NCBI RefSeq assembly: GCF_030409555.1
Contig: NZ_JAUFPU010000001.1
Span: 124,001 to 188,000 of the forward strand
DNA from: Chitinimonas viridis
GTDB taxonomy: Bacteria > Pseudomonadota > Gammaproteobacteria > Burkholderiales > Chitinimonadaceae
Length of the DNA stretch: 64,000 bases
Direction of reading: 5' to 3'
The notes below the pieces were generated by a model. That model was not told the DNA's origin and made no database searches. It saw nothing but the letters and a program-made list of their open reading frames with translations. The translations under genes and the position numbers were made by a program. Positions within the stretch are counted from its first letter, which is position 1. Every line of letters begins with the position of its first letter. Shown here in pieces: positions 37,679-46,499 of the stretch.

Positions 37679-39256
37679 ATGCAGCGCACCCCATGGCCTC
37701 TACGCCTTTCCTTGGGCAGCAAGCTCCTGGCCGCCGCCGGCCTGCTCCTGCCCCAGGCCAGCCAGGCCGCCTCCCTGCCAGCCATGCCCGCAGCCACCCC
37801 CGCCACGGCCAGCCAAACCCAGGTCGCCCCGCATTGGCGCTTTCACCGCGATCACGTACTGGGCACCTCGCTGGATCTGATCACCGTAGGCGGCAACGAG
37901 GCCACCGGCCGTGAAGCCCTGGCCGTGGCACAGGCAGAGATAGACAGGCTGGATCGGGTGCTGAGCCGCTACCGCGCCGATAGTGAACTGGCCGCGCTCA
38001 ACCAGTGCGACCAGATGCAGGTATCCGAAGCCTTGTATGAGGTGGTGGCCGCCTGCGAGCAATGGCGTACCCGTACCCAGGGCGCCTTCAGCGCCCGCCT
38101 GGGTGTGGCGCTGGCGCTATGGCAGGATGCCGGCTTCAGCGGCAAGCTCGATACCGACGCCATTGTCCGCGCCGTGGCAGCCGCCGAAGCTGCAGAGGTG
38201 AAGCTGAACCCCACCAGCCGCACCATCACGCGCCCCGCTGACGTCGTGTTCGCACCAGATGCCCTGGCCAAGGGCTATATCATTGACCGCGCCCTGCAAG
38301 CCGTGCGCAACCAGGTCGAAGGCCTGGATGGCCTGCTGATCGACATCGGCGGCGACATCCGCAGCTGGGGCCGCGCACCCCAGGCCAGCGGCTGGCAACT
38401 GGGTGTAGCACAGGCAAACCAGCCACAGGACAACGCCCCACTGGTCGCCACCCTGCAACTGGGCAGCAAGGCCGTCGCCACCAGTGGCCGTGGCCAGCGC
38501 GATATTGAGATCAATGGCATGGCCCATGCCCATATCGTCTCCCCACAAACCGGCGCCGCCATCACCGAGGTCAGCAGCGTCACCGTGGTCGCCGACCGCG
38601 CCGCCGATGCCGACGCCCTGTCCACCGCCTTTGCTGTCATGCCTGCGGCGCAAAGCCTGGCCCTGGCAGACCGCCTGCCCGGCGTGGCCACCCTGCTGCA
38701 ACTGGCCGATGGCAGCCAGCTGCAATCCGCCGCTTGGCAAGGCATGTCCGAAGCGCGCAGCAGCCTGGCCCCCCGCTTCATCCACACGGCCGACGCCGCA
38801 ACTGCCCCATGGCCAGCCGGTTTTACTGCCATCATTGACTACGAAGTCCCCAAGATAGAAGCCGAGAACTACAAGGCCCCCTTCGTCGCCATCTGGATCA
38901 CCGACCAGAATCGCGCCATCGTTCGCAACCTGACCCACCTGGGCAACCAGGAAAAGTGGATAGATTCCAACTATGTCTGGTGGCGCCGCTATGGCCGCAA
39001 GATAGAAAAGCTCGACACCGTCACCAAGCCCACGCGCAAGCCCGGCAAATACTCGCTGGCCTGGGATGGCACGGACGAAGCCGGCCGCAAGGTGGGCCAG
39101 GGTAAATACCTGGTACATATCGAGGCGGCGCGCGAACACGGCGGCCATACCTACCAGACCTTCGAAATCGAACTGGGCAGCAAGCCGCTGAGCCTGCCGC
39201 AAGCAGCCAAGGACGAACTCGGTGGCGTGGTACTACGCTACGGCAAGTCCGCCTGA
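37679..39256 (+). CDS. ApbE-type FAD:protein FMN transferase fused to DUF2271
   Basis: 525 aa. The start at 37679 has GGGAG 9 nt upstream and yields an export signal (LLAAAGLLLPQASQA). Residues about 50-350 are an ApbE domain (GTSLDLITVGGNEATG; LSRYRADSELAALN; PDALAKGYIIDRAL; GLLIDIGGDIRSWG; ATSGRGQRDIEINGMAHAHIVSPQTG; VVADRAADADALSTAFAVM). Residues about 370-525 are DUF2271 (FTAIIDYEVPKIEAENYKAP; YSLAWDGTDEAGRKVGQGKYLVHIEAAREHGG). ApbE covalently attaches FMN to Thr/Ser in D-x-x-T-G-A-[TS]. The DUF2271 part has D446-T-V-T-K-P-T452, a degenerate form of that motif, so it may be its own target. A PepSY gene follows. Confidence 0.85.
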   Translation: MQRTPWPLRLSLGSKLLAAAGLLLPQASQAASLPAMPAATPATASQTQVAPHWRFHRDHVLGTSLDLITVGGNEATGREALAVAQAEIDRLDRVLSRYRADSELAALNQCDQMQVSEALYEVVAACEQWRTRTQGAFSARLGVALALWQDAGFSGKLDTDAIVRAVAAAEAAEVKLNPTSRTITRPADVVFAPDALAKGYIIDRALQAVRNQVEGLDGLLIDIGGDIRSWGRAPQASGWQLGVAQANQPQDNAPLVATLQLGSKAVATSGRGQRDIEINGMAHAHIVSPQTGAAITEVSSVTVVADRAADADALSTAFAVMPAAQSLALADRLPGVATLLQLADGSQLQSAAWQGMSEARSSLAPRFIHTADAATAPWPAGFTAIIDYEVPKIEAENYKAPFVAIWITDQNRAIVRNLTHLGNQEKWIDSNYVWWRRYGRKIEKLDTVTKPTRKPGKYSLAWDGTDEAGRKVGQGKYLVHIEAAREHGGHTYQTFEIELGSKPLSLPQAAKDELGGVVLRYGKSA

Positions 39257-39485
39257 ATTCCTCAGAGACGCAACCCTGCCTTGCACTGCCAGGTGGCCCC
39301 CAACGCCAACCAAGCCAGACGTGCCTGGCAGAAGTCCATGCCAGCTGAGGCCGACATCATCGCCCCCGGCGGCCGCCTTACCCCTTTGCCCCACTCCTGG
39401 CGCAAAGGACTTCGGTAAGGTAGCCGCCAGCCCCCTGCTACAAGGCCATGTCCCAAGCTGGCCACTGCTTCCCTTCCCGCCCATC

Positions 39486-40103
39486 ATGACCGACACACCT
39501 TCCCGCCCCCGCCTGGACAAAAGCTGGCTCTACCGCCAGTCGCGCATGCTGCATGCCTATCTGTCCGCCTTCGCCTTTATCGCGCTGATGCTGTTCTCAC
39601 TCTCTGGCCTGTTGCTGAACCACCCGGACTGGTTCAAGGGCAAAGCAGACAGCCAAGAGCACACGCTTACCCTCACACCGGCCGAGTTGGCCGAGGCCCA
39701 GCGCAGCGACGACCCAATACGGGCCGCCGCCGCCATCGTGGCCGAACGCCTGCCGCTCAAAGGCGAATACAAAAGCGGCGAACTGATGGATAGCGAAGCC
39801 CAGGTGCGCTTCGAAGGCGTCAGCGGCAAATCCGACCTGTTCATCAACCTGCAGGATGGCCAGGTAGAAGCCACCATAGAAGCCGCCACACTGACCACCA
39901 TGCTGCACGACCTGCACCGCGGCAAGAACAGCGGCGCCGCCTGGAGCTGGGTGATAGACCTGACCGCCATCCTGACGCTGCTGTTTTCGCTGCTGGGCTA
40001 CGTGCTGTTCTTCAGCCTGCGCTTTCGCCTGGCCACCAGCCTTAAGCTGACGGCGGTGAGTCTGGTGATATTGGGCGGGATTATTGTGGTGTTTGTGCCT
40101 TGA
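39486..40103 (+). CDS. PepSY-associated transmembrane protein
   Basis: 205 aa. The start MTDTPSRPRLDKSWLYRQSRMLHAYLSAFAFIALMLFSLSGLLLNHPDWF is the typical N-terminal helix of PepSY_TM proteins. A periplasmic PepSY-like domain lies between (about 50-145, VEATIEAATLTTMLHDLHRGKNSG), and two C-terminal helices follow (about 150-172 and 180-203). Such proteins carry haem or flavin electrons across the inner membrane in iron-reduction/flavinylation loci. It lies 229 bp downstream of the ApbE-DUF2271 fusion, whose 39257-39485 spacer shows no gene. Confidence 0.8.
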   Translation: MTDTPSRPRLDKSWLYRQSRMLHAYLSAFAFIALMLFSLSGLLLNHPDWFKGKADSQEHTLTLTPAELAEAQRSDDPIRAAAAIVAERLPLKGEYKSGELMDSEAQVRFEGVSGKSDLFINLQDGQVEATIEAATLTTMLHDLHRGKNSGAAWSWVIDLTAILTLLFSLLGYVLFFSLRFRLATSLKLTAVSLVILGGIIVVFVP

Positions 40104-40171
40104 GGCAGGCAGCCTATATGATGCTGCCGCTCAGTGACTGGCGCGAAAAATCACAAGGTAGCGGAGCAAAG

Positions 40172-41047
40172 ATGGGACATTATTGGTTTTATGGCATGGT
40201 CTGGTTCGGTCTGAGCGCGTGTCTGCCCTTGCAGGCTAGTGGGCAGTCAGTACCGCCACGGCACGAAGGGGTATCGACAGCGACGCCAGTGGTTTTGATT
40301 TATGCCGGCCCGCCGGTGTGCCGGGATTGCGAAATGCCGATCCTGCAAATACTGCAGCAGCCCCAAACCCCGGCACTGAAAGCCTTGGCCCCCAAGGCAC
40401 GCGTGCTGAGAAGCTGGGCGGATATTCCCCAGGCTCTGAAAACCTTGCCGCCGCGCTCGGTGCTGTTGATTCCCGGCACAGATGATGATCTGCGCGCTTG
40501 GGCGAGCGGGCCGCAACAGATGAGCCGGCCAACCATCGTAGCTATCCAACGCTGGTTGCGTGCAGGTGGCCGTTATGTCGGCATCTGTGGCGGCGCCATC
40601 GTTGCGCAGGCTGAATACGAGGACGGCCTATCCTCCTTTAAGGCGCTAAATATCGCCCCAATCACAGCTGACAATTTCGCTGATGAAGACGCCGTCGAAC
40701 GGATCGAAAAGGTACGCTGGTTGCCAACAGGGCAAATCATCGGCGCCTACTTCCAGGCAGGATCGGTTTTGCAATTGTTGCCAAGTCAGGAAAGAGTAGA
40801 AGTTCTTGGCCACTACCTGCCCTCCACTGGCAAAGTCGCCCATCACGGCGGCATTGCGGCGGCACAGTTTAGTTATGGCCAGGGCAAGGTGTTTATCACT
40901 GGCGTACACCTGGAAGCGAAGCACGATTTCTGGGATAAGCCGCCTGCCGATTTTGTGCCACACACAGAGCTGCTAGAAGCGGTTTTGGTGGACTTAATCT
41001 CTCAGGGCGGCGCCATTGAGAGAGGTGGTTTGAACGACCCTGACTAA
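40172..41047 (+). CDS. secreted BPL_N / class-I glutamine-amidotransferase-like protein
   Basis: 291 aa. The start at 40172 has GGAG 5 nt upstream; the N-terminus (WFYGMVWFGLSACLPLQASGQS) is a signal peptide, possibly with a lipobox-like LSAC. The core shows GGRYVGICGGAIVAQAEYE, the nucleophile-elbow pattern of the biotin-protein-ligase N-terminal/GATase1-like family, preceded by VLLIPGTDDDLRAWASGPQ. YGQGKVFITGVHLEAKHDF resembles the following catalytic His region. Secreted members are of unknown function. Placement between the PepSY gene and the receptor suggests, but does not prove, an iron-locus link. Confidence 0.65.
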   Translation: MGHYWFYGMVWFGLSACLPLQASGQSVPPRHEGVSTATPVVLIYAGPPVCRDCEMPILQILQQPQTPALKALAPKARVLRSWADIPQALKTLPPRSVLLIPGTDDDLRAWASGPQQMSRPTIVAIQRWLRAGGRYVGICGGAIVAQAEYEDGLSSFKALNIAPITADNFADEDAVERIEKVRWLPTGQIIGAYFQAGSVLQLLPSQERVEVLGHYLPSTGKVAHHGGIAAAQFSYGQGKVFITGVHLEAKHDFWDKPPADFVPHTELLEAVLVDLISQGGAIERGGLNDPD

Positions 41048-41105
41048 GGGATGGAGGCGCCAACTAGTGTGATAAATGGCAGCCCAGACGGGTAGAGCTA
41101 GAAGA

Positions 41106-41527
41106 TCAGCCGCCCAAGAGGCGCCCAAAAGCAACAGCGGCAGGATAGGCTTGAGCACCGCATAGGCATAAGCGCGGTGAATGAGGTGCTCCGCGGGTGT
41201 CGTCTGCATCGCCTGTGTGGCTAGGCTTGCCAAAGTGTAGAGGAGAGCCGTCGCTGGCGACCAGGCGCAAGCCACGCCATCCCGGTATCAGCGGATCGGA
41301 GCGCCGAATGAGTCTGTCGTTGAGTTGTAGGAGTGCGTCGGCGGACAGTATAGCGCGCCCTTTTCTAACAAGGGCTTGCTCGGAGACGTGGCGTAACAGT
41401 GCAGCTTGCGTGAGCCGGTGAAGGCGGGGGGATATTCGGCTTGCCGAGCGCCATCGCGGAAGGCGTCGGAATACAGGTGTGCGGCTAGGTCGAAAAACAG
41501 CGCCTGCAGCGAGGCGGGAATCTACAA
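41106..41527 (-). pseudogene. degenerate IS4-type transposase fragment
   Basis: On the minus strand, conceptual translation gives FFDLAAHLYSDAFRDGARQA then PPAFTGSRKL in one frame. In another frame it gives HVSEQALVRKGRAILSADAL, LLQLNDRLIRR and GWRGLRLVASDGSPLHF, ending at a TGA (41108-41106). These match the N-terminal and first catalytic-Asp region (VDGS) of IS4-family DDE transposases. At least one frameshift and loss of the C-terminal two-thirds make it dead. No terminal repeats identified. The AT-rich stretch 41528-41570 and the rest up to 41807 hold no gene. Confidence 0.6.
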
Positions 41528-41776
41528 TTACATTATTAATATCAATTATTTAGATTAAATATCTCACCATGAATCTGGCTTAAGTTGGGTGAGTTGCTTC
41601 GAGCACCCTCTGGGGGCCTTTCGCCCCGAGCTTTAAGGCAGCTGGAATTTACCTGCGCATCTCCCCTACGCTAGCGATGCGATACGGCGCAATATGCCCC
41701 GTATCCCCGGCCACCCACGCAGTTTTTACAAACTGTAACCTTTTGCCCAAGGTAGCCCGCCACGGCTTGAGCGATA

Positions 41777-41803
41777 CTGGCGATGAATTCTCATTCCCAT
41801 TCG
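41777..41803 (+). promoter_or_regulatory. Fur-like box before TonB-dependent receptor
   Basis: GATGAATTCTCATTCCCATT-type site ending a few bases before the receptor ATG. It shares the 11-mer GAATTCTCATT with the box at 37591-37601, suggesting both units respond to the same iron regulator. Confidence 0.55.
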
Positions 41804-41807
41804 AGCC

Positions 41808-44018
41808 ATGTATACCGCACAGTCCCAGCACGCCAGCTTCGCGCTGCAACTCGCCACCCTGACCCTGGCCTGCCTAGGCGCCTGGGCAGAGGAAACCCCT
41901 CGCCCTTCTGCCGCCGCCAATGCCCAGCCCACCCCGGTGGCCGAGGAGATCAAGGTCACCGGCAAGGTCGCCAATGAGGGCGATATTCGTCGCAATCAGC
42001 CTGCCAGCAAGATCATCGTCGGCCGTGATGAACTGGATAAATACGGCGACAGCACCGTGGCCGAAGTATTGAAACGCCTGCCTGGTGTCAGTGTCGGCGG
42101 CGGGCCGGGCCGTGGTGGTGGCATACGCATGCGCGGCATGAGTGAGGGCTATACCCAGATATTGATCAACGGCGAAGCGGCTGCCCGTGGCTTCTCGTTT
42201 GACTCGCTGTCGCCCGATGCCATAGAACGCATCGAGGTCATGCGCGCGCCGACGGCCGAGCACAGTGCCCGCGCCATTGCCGGCACCATCAATATCGTCC
42301 TGCGCGAGGACTACAAGGCCAAGCAGCCCAGCCAGCTGCGCATGGCGGTGAGCGAAGAGGATGGCCGCCTGCAGGGCAGGCTGGACGTGCAGTGGGGCGC
42401 CCAGGTGGATGCGCTTAACTACAATATCGGCGGTGGCTACAACCGCAACAGCCGCAGCAACGACAGCAGCGGTAGCCGACAGGGCACGGATGGCCGGACA
42501 GGACTAGGCTACGACGAGGTCACCGCCAGCCAAAGCAGCGGTAGCGGCTACCACCTGAACTTTTCGCCCAGGCTGACCTGGCGTATCGAGCCGGGCAACA
42601 CCGTCAGCCTGCAAACCTTTCTGATGCGCAATCAAAGCAGCAGCGACAGCCTCTCTACCATTACCCGGCTGAGCGGCCCGGCGGCCGATTACGCCCGCGC
42701 CGAATCCCACGGCGAATCGGAATCAACCATGTTGCGTGGCTTTGGCAACTGGAAGCGCAATCTCAGTGAAGGGGCCAAGCTCGATGTACGCTTCGGCTTC
42801 AATAGCAGCCGCTCAGATAGCGAAAACCAGCGGCAGGAGTTCCTGGGCGATGGCAGCCGCAAGGAAATCCGGCTGGACGACAGCGAGATACAGGAAACAG
42901 GCTTCAGCACCGGCGGCAAATGGTCACGCCCGCTGGGCGAGGACCATAGCATGGCCATGGGTTGGGATCTGGAACAAAGCCGCCGCGAGGAACACCGGGT
43001 AAAGCTGGTCAACGGCCTGCCCGAGGTGGCTGACGCGGGCGACCTGGTGGTGGCCCGCGTACGCAAGCTGGCGGTCTTTGCCCAGGATGAATGGAACCTG
43101 GGGCCGCAATGGTCGGCCTATGCCGGCATACGCTGGGAAGGCATCCGCACCGAGAGTGAAGACGCCCTGGGCACCACCAGCAGCAACAGCAGCGTCTGGA
43201 GCCCCATGCTGCATGCCGTCTACCGTTTACCCGGCAGCAGCAAGAATCAGTTGCGCGCCAGCCTGACCCGAAGCTACAAGGCGCCCAATACCCGCGATCT
43301 GATTACCCGCCCGGTACTGTCGGACGAAGAAAACAGCCGCAGCGACCCCGACCGCGCCGGCAACCCCAACCTGAAGCCGGAACTGGCCTGGGGCCTGGAC
43401 CTCGCCTATGAACACTACTTCAGCCAAGGCGGGCTGGTCAGTGCCAGCCTGTTCAGCCGTCAGATAGAAGGATTGATACGGCGCGAGACCCAGTTCGAAA
43501 CGGCGGGCAGTGGCCGCTGGGTATCCCGCCCCCGCAATGTGGGCGAAGCCACCAGCTACGGCATAGAACTGGAGGCCAAGCTGCGGCTGGCCGAGATCAT
43601 GGGTGATGCCCCCCCCATCGACCTGCGCGCCAACTACAGCCGCTATTGGTCGCGGGTAGACAACATACCCGGCCCTGACAACCGCCTGGATGAGCAGGTG
43701 CCGCAGCTGTTCAACCTGGGGCTGGACTACCGCTTCAAGGCCATGCCTCTCACGGTGGGCGCCAGCCTCAACCTGGTGCCGGCCTATACCAACCGCACCG
43801 ACGTCGATGAATGGCGGGACATCGATGCCAAGCGCCAGGTTGATATCTACGCCCAGTGGCGCTTCAGCCCAGCCGTCCAGCTCCGGCTGGCCGGCAACAA
43901 CCTGCTGCACCAGGATTACGAGACCCGCAGCCGCCAGACGGGCACAGGTGCAGTGCAGAGCCGCAGCACGACGCCCACCTATACCCAATGGACCATGATG
44001 CTGGAACTCAAGTTCTAG
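41808..44018 (+). CDS. TonB-dependent outer-membrane receptor (siderophore-type)
   Basis: 736 aa. A signal-like N-terminus (LATLTLACLGAWAEE) is followed by a short TonB-box-like EEIKVTGK region and a plug domain (STVAEVLKRLPGVSVGGGPGRGGGIRMRGMSEGYTQILINGEAAARG; RIEVMRAPTAEHSARAIAGTINIVLRED). A 22-strand barrel ends in an aromatic C-terminal residue (MMLELKF). This is the pattern of ferric-siderophore/haem receptors of the CirA/FepA class; the ligand is unknown. No Shine-Dalgarno is evident before the ATG, and a Fur-like box lies just upstream. It ends at a hairpin shared with the convergent RNA-repair operon. Confidence 0.88.
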   Translation: MYTAQSQHASFALQLATLTLACLGAWAEETPRPSAAANAQPTPVAEEIKVTGKVANEGDIRRNQPASKIIVGRDELDKYGDSTVAEVLKRLPGVSVGGGPGRGGGIRMRGMSEGYTQILINGEAAARGFSFDSLSPDAIERIEVMRAPTAEHSARAIAGTINIVLREDYKAKQPSQLRMAVSEEDGRLQGRLDVQWGAQVDALNYNIGGGYNRNSRSNDSSGSRQGTDGRTGLGYDEVTASQSSGSGYHLNFSPRLTWRIEPGNTVSLQTFLMRNQSSSDSLSTITRLSGPAADYARAESHGESESTMLRGFGNWKRNLSEGAKLDVRFGFNSSRSDSENQRQEFLGDGSRKEIRLDDSEIQETGFSTGGKWSRPLGEDHSMAMGWDLEQSRREEHRVKLVNGLPEVADAGDLVVARVRKLAVFAQDEWNLGPQWSAYAGIRWEGIRTESEDALGTTSSNSSVWSPMLHAVYRLPGSSKNQLRASLTRSYKAPNTRDLITRPVLSDEENSRSDPDRAGNPNLKPELAWGLDLAYEHYFSQGGLVSASLFSRQIEGLIRRETQFETAGSGRWVSRPRNVGEATSYGIELEAKLRLAEIMGDAPPIDLRANYSRYWSRVDNIPGPDNRLDEQVPQLFNLGLDYRFKAMPLTVGASLNLVPAYTNRTDVDEWRDIDAKRQVDIYAQWRFSPAVQLRLAGNNLLHQDYETRSRQTGTGAVQSRSTTPTYTQWTMMLELKF

Positions 44019-44033
44019 CCCGGCAAGCAGCAT

Positions 44034-44062
44034 GGCCCAAGCCCCGGAAGGGAGCTTGGGCC
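44034..44062. terminator. hairpin between receptor and HD-Pnk gene
   Basis: GGCCCAAGC (44034-44042) pairs with GCTTGGGCC (44054-44062), with an inner CCC/GGG stem, between convergent genes. No T-run. Confidence 0.55.
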
Positions 44063-44066
44063 GGCC

Positions 44067-45278
44067 TCACACCGCCGTCAGGTAACGCACGCTATGCGCC
44101 TCGCTGGGCAATACCACCTCCCAGCGGTGCAGCATGCGCAGCAAGCCAGCATTGCTGAGGCTGCTGTCTCGCCGCCGGTTGCGCTCAAGCAGCGTACGCT
44201 CGGCTTGCTCCAGATAGATCACCTCTACCGTGGCGCCATAGGCAAACAGCAGGTCCAAGGTCTTGGCTCGCATCTGCCGCGACAGATGGGTGGCATTCCA
44301 GACAAAATCGCTGCGCGCACGCAGCAGGGCCTTGGCCTTGTCCACTGCATGATGCACGGCACGCCCATCGTTCTCGCCATATTTCAGGCCCAGCTCTTCC
44401 CGCGCATCGTCAAACCCCACCAGCGGCAAATCCTTGCAGTGCTGTGCCAGCCAGGTGCTCTTGCCGGTCGCGGGCAAACCGCACATCACGGTGACCCGCG
44501 ATCCTGGCTCGCGGTGATAGGCATAGTCCGGATGGACATCGTCGCCATTGAAGTAGCGCATGCGGGTATGGCTGTCGGCAAAGGCCCGTGCCTGGGTGTA
44601 GCAACCCTCTTCCCGCGCTAACTCGCGGAACAGCTCGATATACAGCAGCACCTCATCCGCATCGGCGCAGTAGCGGCCGCGCATGTCGGCCTCCGCCAGG
44701 GCGGCCAGCTCAGCAATGCAGAGCTCGTGCGACAACTTGCGCACGATGAACTCGGCAGTCTGGCCGGAGCGGCTACCGCGCAAGGCGTAGAACGGTAACT
44801 GGTGTACGGCAATCAGTCGGCAAATGGCCTCGCGCAGTGCAAACGGCACGCCGCTGCGCCAGAGCAGGATGCGTGCATCCACCGCTCCCCGGCCCGAGTG
44901 CCCCGGCTGCCCTATATGGCCAGTGACAGCATCCACCGTGGTGGTCGCCGGCTTGGCCATATCGTGCAGCAAGGCCGCGTAGAACAACACGAAGCGTCGC
45001 TCGGCATCGGCCTGGGCATAGTCCTCGCCGGCACACAATGCCTGCACCACCATGCGGGTATGCGTCCACACATCGCCCTCGCCATGGTAACGAGGGTCTT
45101 GCGGGGTGCGGGCCAATGGCAGCAAACAGGGCAAGGCAGCCAATACGGCCTGCCAGTCCGGCTCGGCCCCAGCCTGTGCCACCAGTTGCAGCAGCTCGGC
45201 ATAAGCCGGCCCACGCAGACTTACAGGCTGCTTGAGTGCGACCAGGTTGTCCGCCTGTATCAAGGTCAGCAAGTCCAT
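44067..45278 (-). CDS. HD-polynucleotide kinase (HD-Pnk) RNA end-healing enzyme
   Basis: 403 aa. The start at 45278 has GGAGG 4 nt upstream and overlaps the upstream ligase gene by 13 nt. The N-terminal HD phosphohydrolase domain has RYHGEGDVWTHT (His65, His73) and LLHDMAKP (His105, Asp106), plus downstream His residues (VHQLPF). The C-terminal P-loop kinase has GLPATGKS at 267-274, VGFDDAREELG (Asp290, Arg293) and a NATHLSRQMR/RRRD lid-like region. This is the arrangement of Runella HD-Pnk: the HD part heals 2',3'-phosphate ends and the kinase phosphorylates 5'-OH ends. With the adjacent ligase it makes a complete heal-and-seal pathway. Confidence 0.85.
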   Translation of the reverse strand: MDLLTLIQADNLVALKQPVSLRGPAYAELLQLVAQAGAEPDWQAVLAALPCLLPLARTPQDPRYHGEGDVWTHTRMVVQALCAGEDYAQADAERRFVLFYAALLHDMAKPATTTVDAVTGHIGQPGHSGRGAVDARILLWRSGVPFALREAICRLIAVHQLPFYALRGSRSGQTAEFIVRKLSHELCIAELAALAEADMRGRYCADADEVLLYIELFRELAREEGCYTQARAFADSHTRMRYFNGDDVHPDYAYHREPGSRVTVMCGLPATGKSTWLAQHCKDLPLVGFDDAREELGLKYGENDGRAVHHAVDKAKALLRARSDFVWNATHLSRQMRAKTLDLLFAYGATVEVIYLEQAERTLLERNRRRDSSLSNAGLLRMLHRWEVVLPSEAHSVRYLTAV

Positions 45279-46135
45279 ACGGCCTCCAGTTGCCCTGCCC
45301 AGCCATGGCTTAGTTGGGGCGCGAACAGATCCACACCCGGCGCCAGCCGATTGGCAATATAGGGTTGCTCGGCATGATGGCGGCCCGAGTCCAGTATTGT
45401 CTGCACAAAATCGCGGCGTACCCATTTGTAGCGCGCCACGGTGCGCCCATCTTCCTCGACCTTGATGTAAAGCCCTTCTGCCAGATCGGAACGATCGGTC
45501 TGCCGCCAGGCCAGTGGCAGATCCAGCCCACCCAGGCGAACGTCGGCCTCGAAGGCCATACGCCAGTCCGCCGTGCGCGCCAGCGAGGGCTGCAGCAAAT
45601 CCAGCAAGGTATCCAGCCTCCTTGGTGCCTCACCCGCGTACAGCACCGGCACCGGCAGCACAGGCATGCCCGCCAGCAGGGCATGGCGCTCCGCCGTAGC
45701 CAGGAAGCACTGCCGGGACCAGTCCCAGATATCAAACTCGCAAAAGTAGTGCGGCAGGCAGTCGTAGAACACTGAATGCTTTTTATGCAGCCACTCGCCG
45801 AACATCAGGTAGCGGTCTTCCAGGCCTGCCAGCAAACTTTGCTCGTGGGCTGTCGCCCAGCGCTTATAGAGATTGAATTGGCGTTCACGGCCGCCGCCGC
45901 TCAGGTAATGGCCACGGCTTTGCAGCAACAGCTCGCCACCGGCCGAGAAACTCAGGCCGGCATTGCCGCCATCGAGTTTTTCTTCCACCACGATATAGCG
46001 GCCCGCCAGCGCACTGTAGGGCACCTGGTCATGGCCTTCATCCCCGGCCTGCAGGCGCGAGCCTTGCAGATGGGGTGTACGGGGGTATTTCAGTAGGTCG
46101 AGGTTGCGTACATCGAACAGGGATTGAGTCGTCAT
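45266..46135 (-). CDS. ATP-dependent RNA ligase (nucleotidyltransferase superfamily)
   Basis: 289 aa. The start MTTQSLFDVRNLDLLKYPRTPHL has GGAG 6 nt upstream. The nucleotidyltransferase motif I is EEKLDGGNAG (adenylated Lys53). Motif III-like FGEWLHKKHSVFYDCLPHYF, motif IV EGLYIKVEED and motif V YKWVR follow in the right order, as in Rnl2-type RNA ligases. It seals 3'-OH/5'-phosphate RNA ends. It is first in the two-gene operon with HD-Pnk, and the 13-nt overlap supports coupled translation. Its upstream region 46136-46499 holds no gene, and no sigma-54 promoter was found. Confidence 0.85.
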   Translation of the reverse strand: MTTQSLFDVRNLDLLKYPRTPHLQGSRLQAGDEGHDQVPYSALAGRYIVVEEKLDGGNAGLSFSAGGELLLQSRGHYLSGGGRERQFNLYKRWATAHEQSLLAGLEDRYLMFGEWLHKKHSVFYDCLPHYFCEFDIWDWSRQCFLATAERHALLAGMPVLPVPVLYAGEAPRRLDTLLDLLQPSLARTADWRMAFEADVRLGGLDLPLAWRQTDRSDLAEGLYIKVEEDGRTVARYKWVRRDFVQTILDSGRHHAEQPYIANRLAPGVDLFAPQLSHGWAGQLEAVWTC

Positions 46136-46499
46136 GATCGTCTCCGTAACAAGTATCGGAGCCGACGACTGGCGCACAGGGCAATCCACTCAGGCCGGAG
46201 CCTGGCAGCGAGTGCGCGGGTTTAGCAGAGGGGAAAGAAGCTTTCCGCAGGCACAGCAGGGCGATTACGCGTAGGCGCCATCGTCACACTGCTATGCAGG
46301 GTGTCGTCGGCATCAGGCAATGATGTTGGACGTGCGGGGCACTTCGTTCTCCTTGATGGAAGGGGGTTGCGTGGTGAATGCGGTCTGTCACCGCATCAGT
46401 GCCGCGCATGGTAGCGGCATTGGCCAGCACTGCCAAGCCCTTTGGCACTGCGGCAAACCCAAAGCGTTAGGTTCGAGGGCTTACCTTCCCCCTATAGCC

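Noticed and set aside
46136-46499. Sigma-54/RtcR-type promoter for the RNA-repair operon.
   Set aside because: No TGGCAC-N5-TTGC match on the minus strand in this interval.
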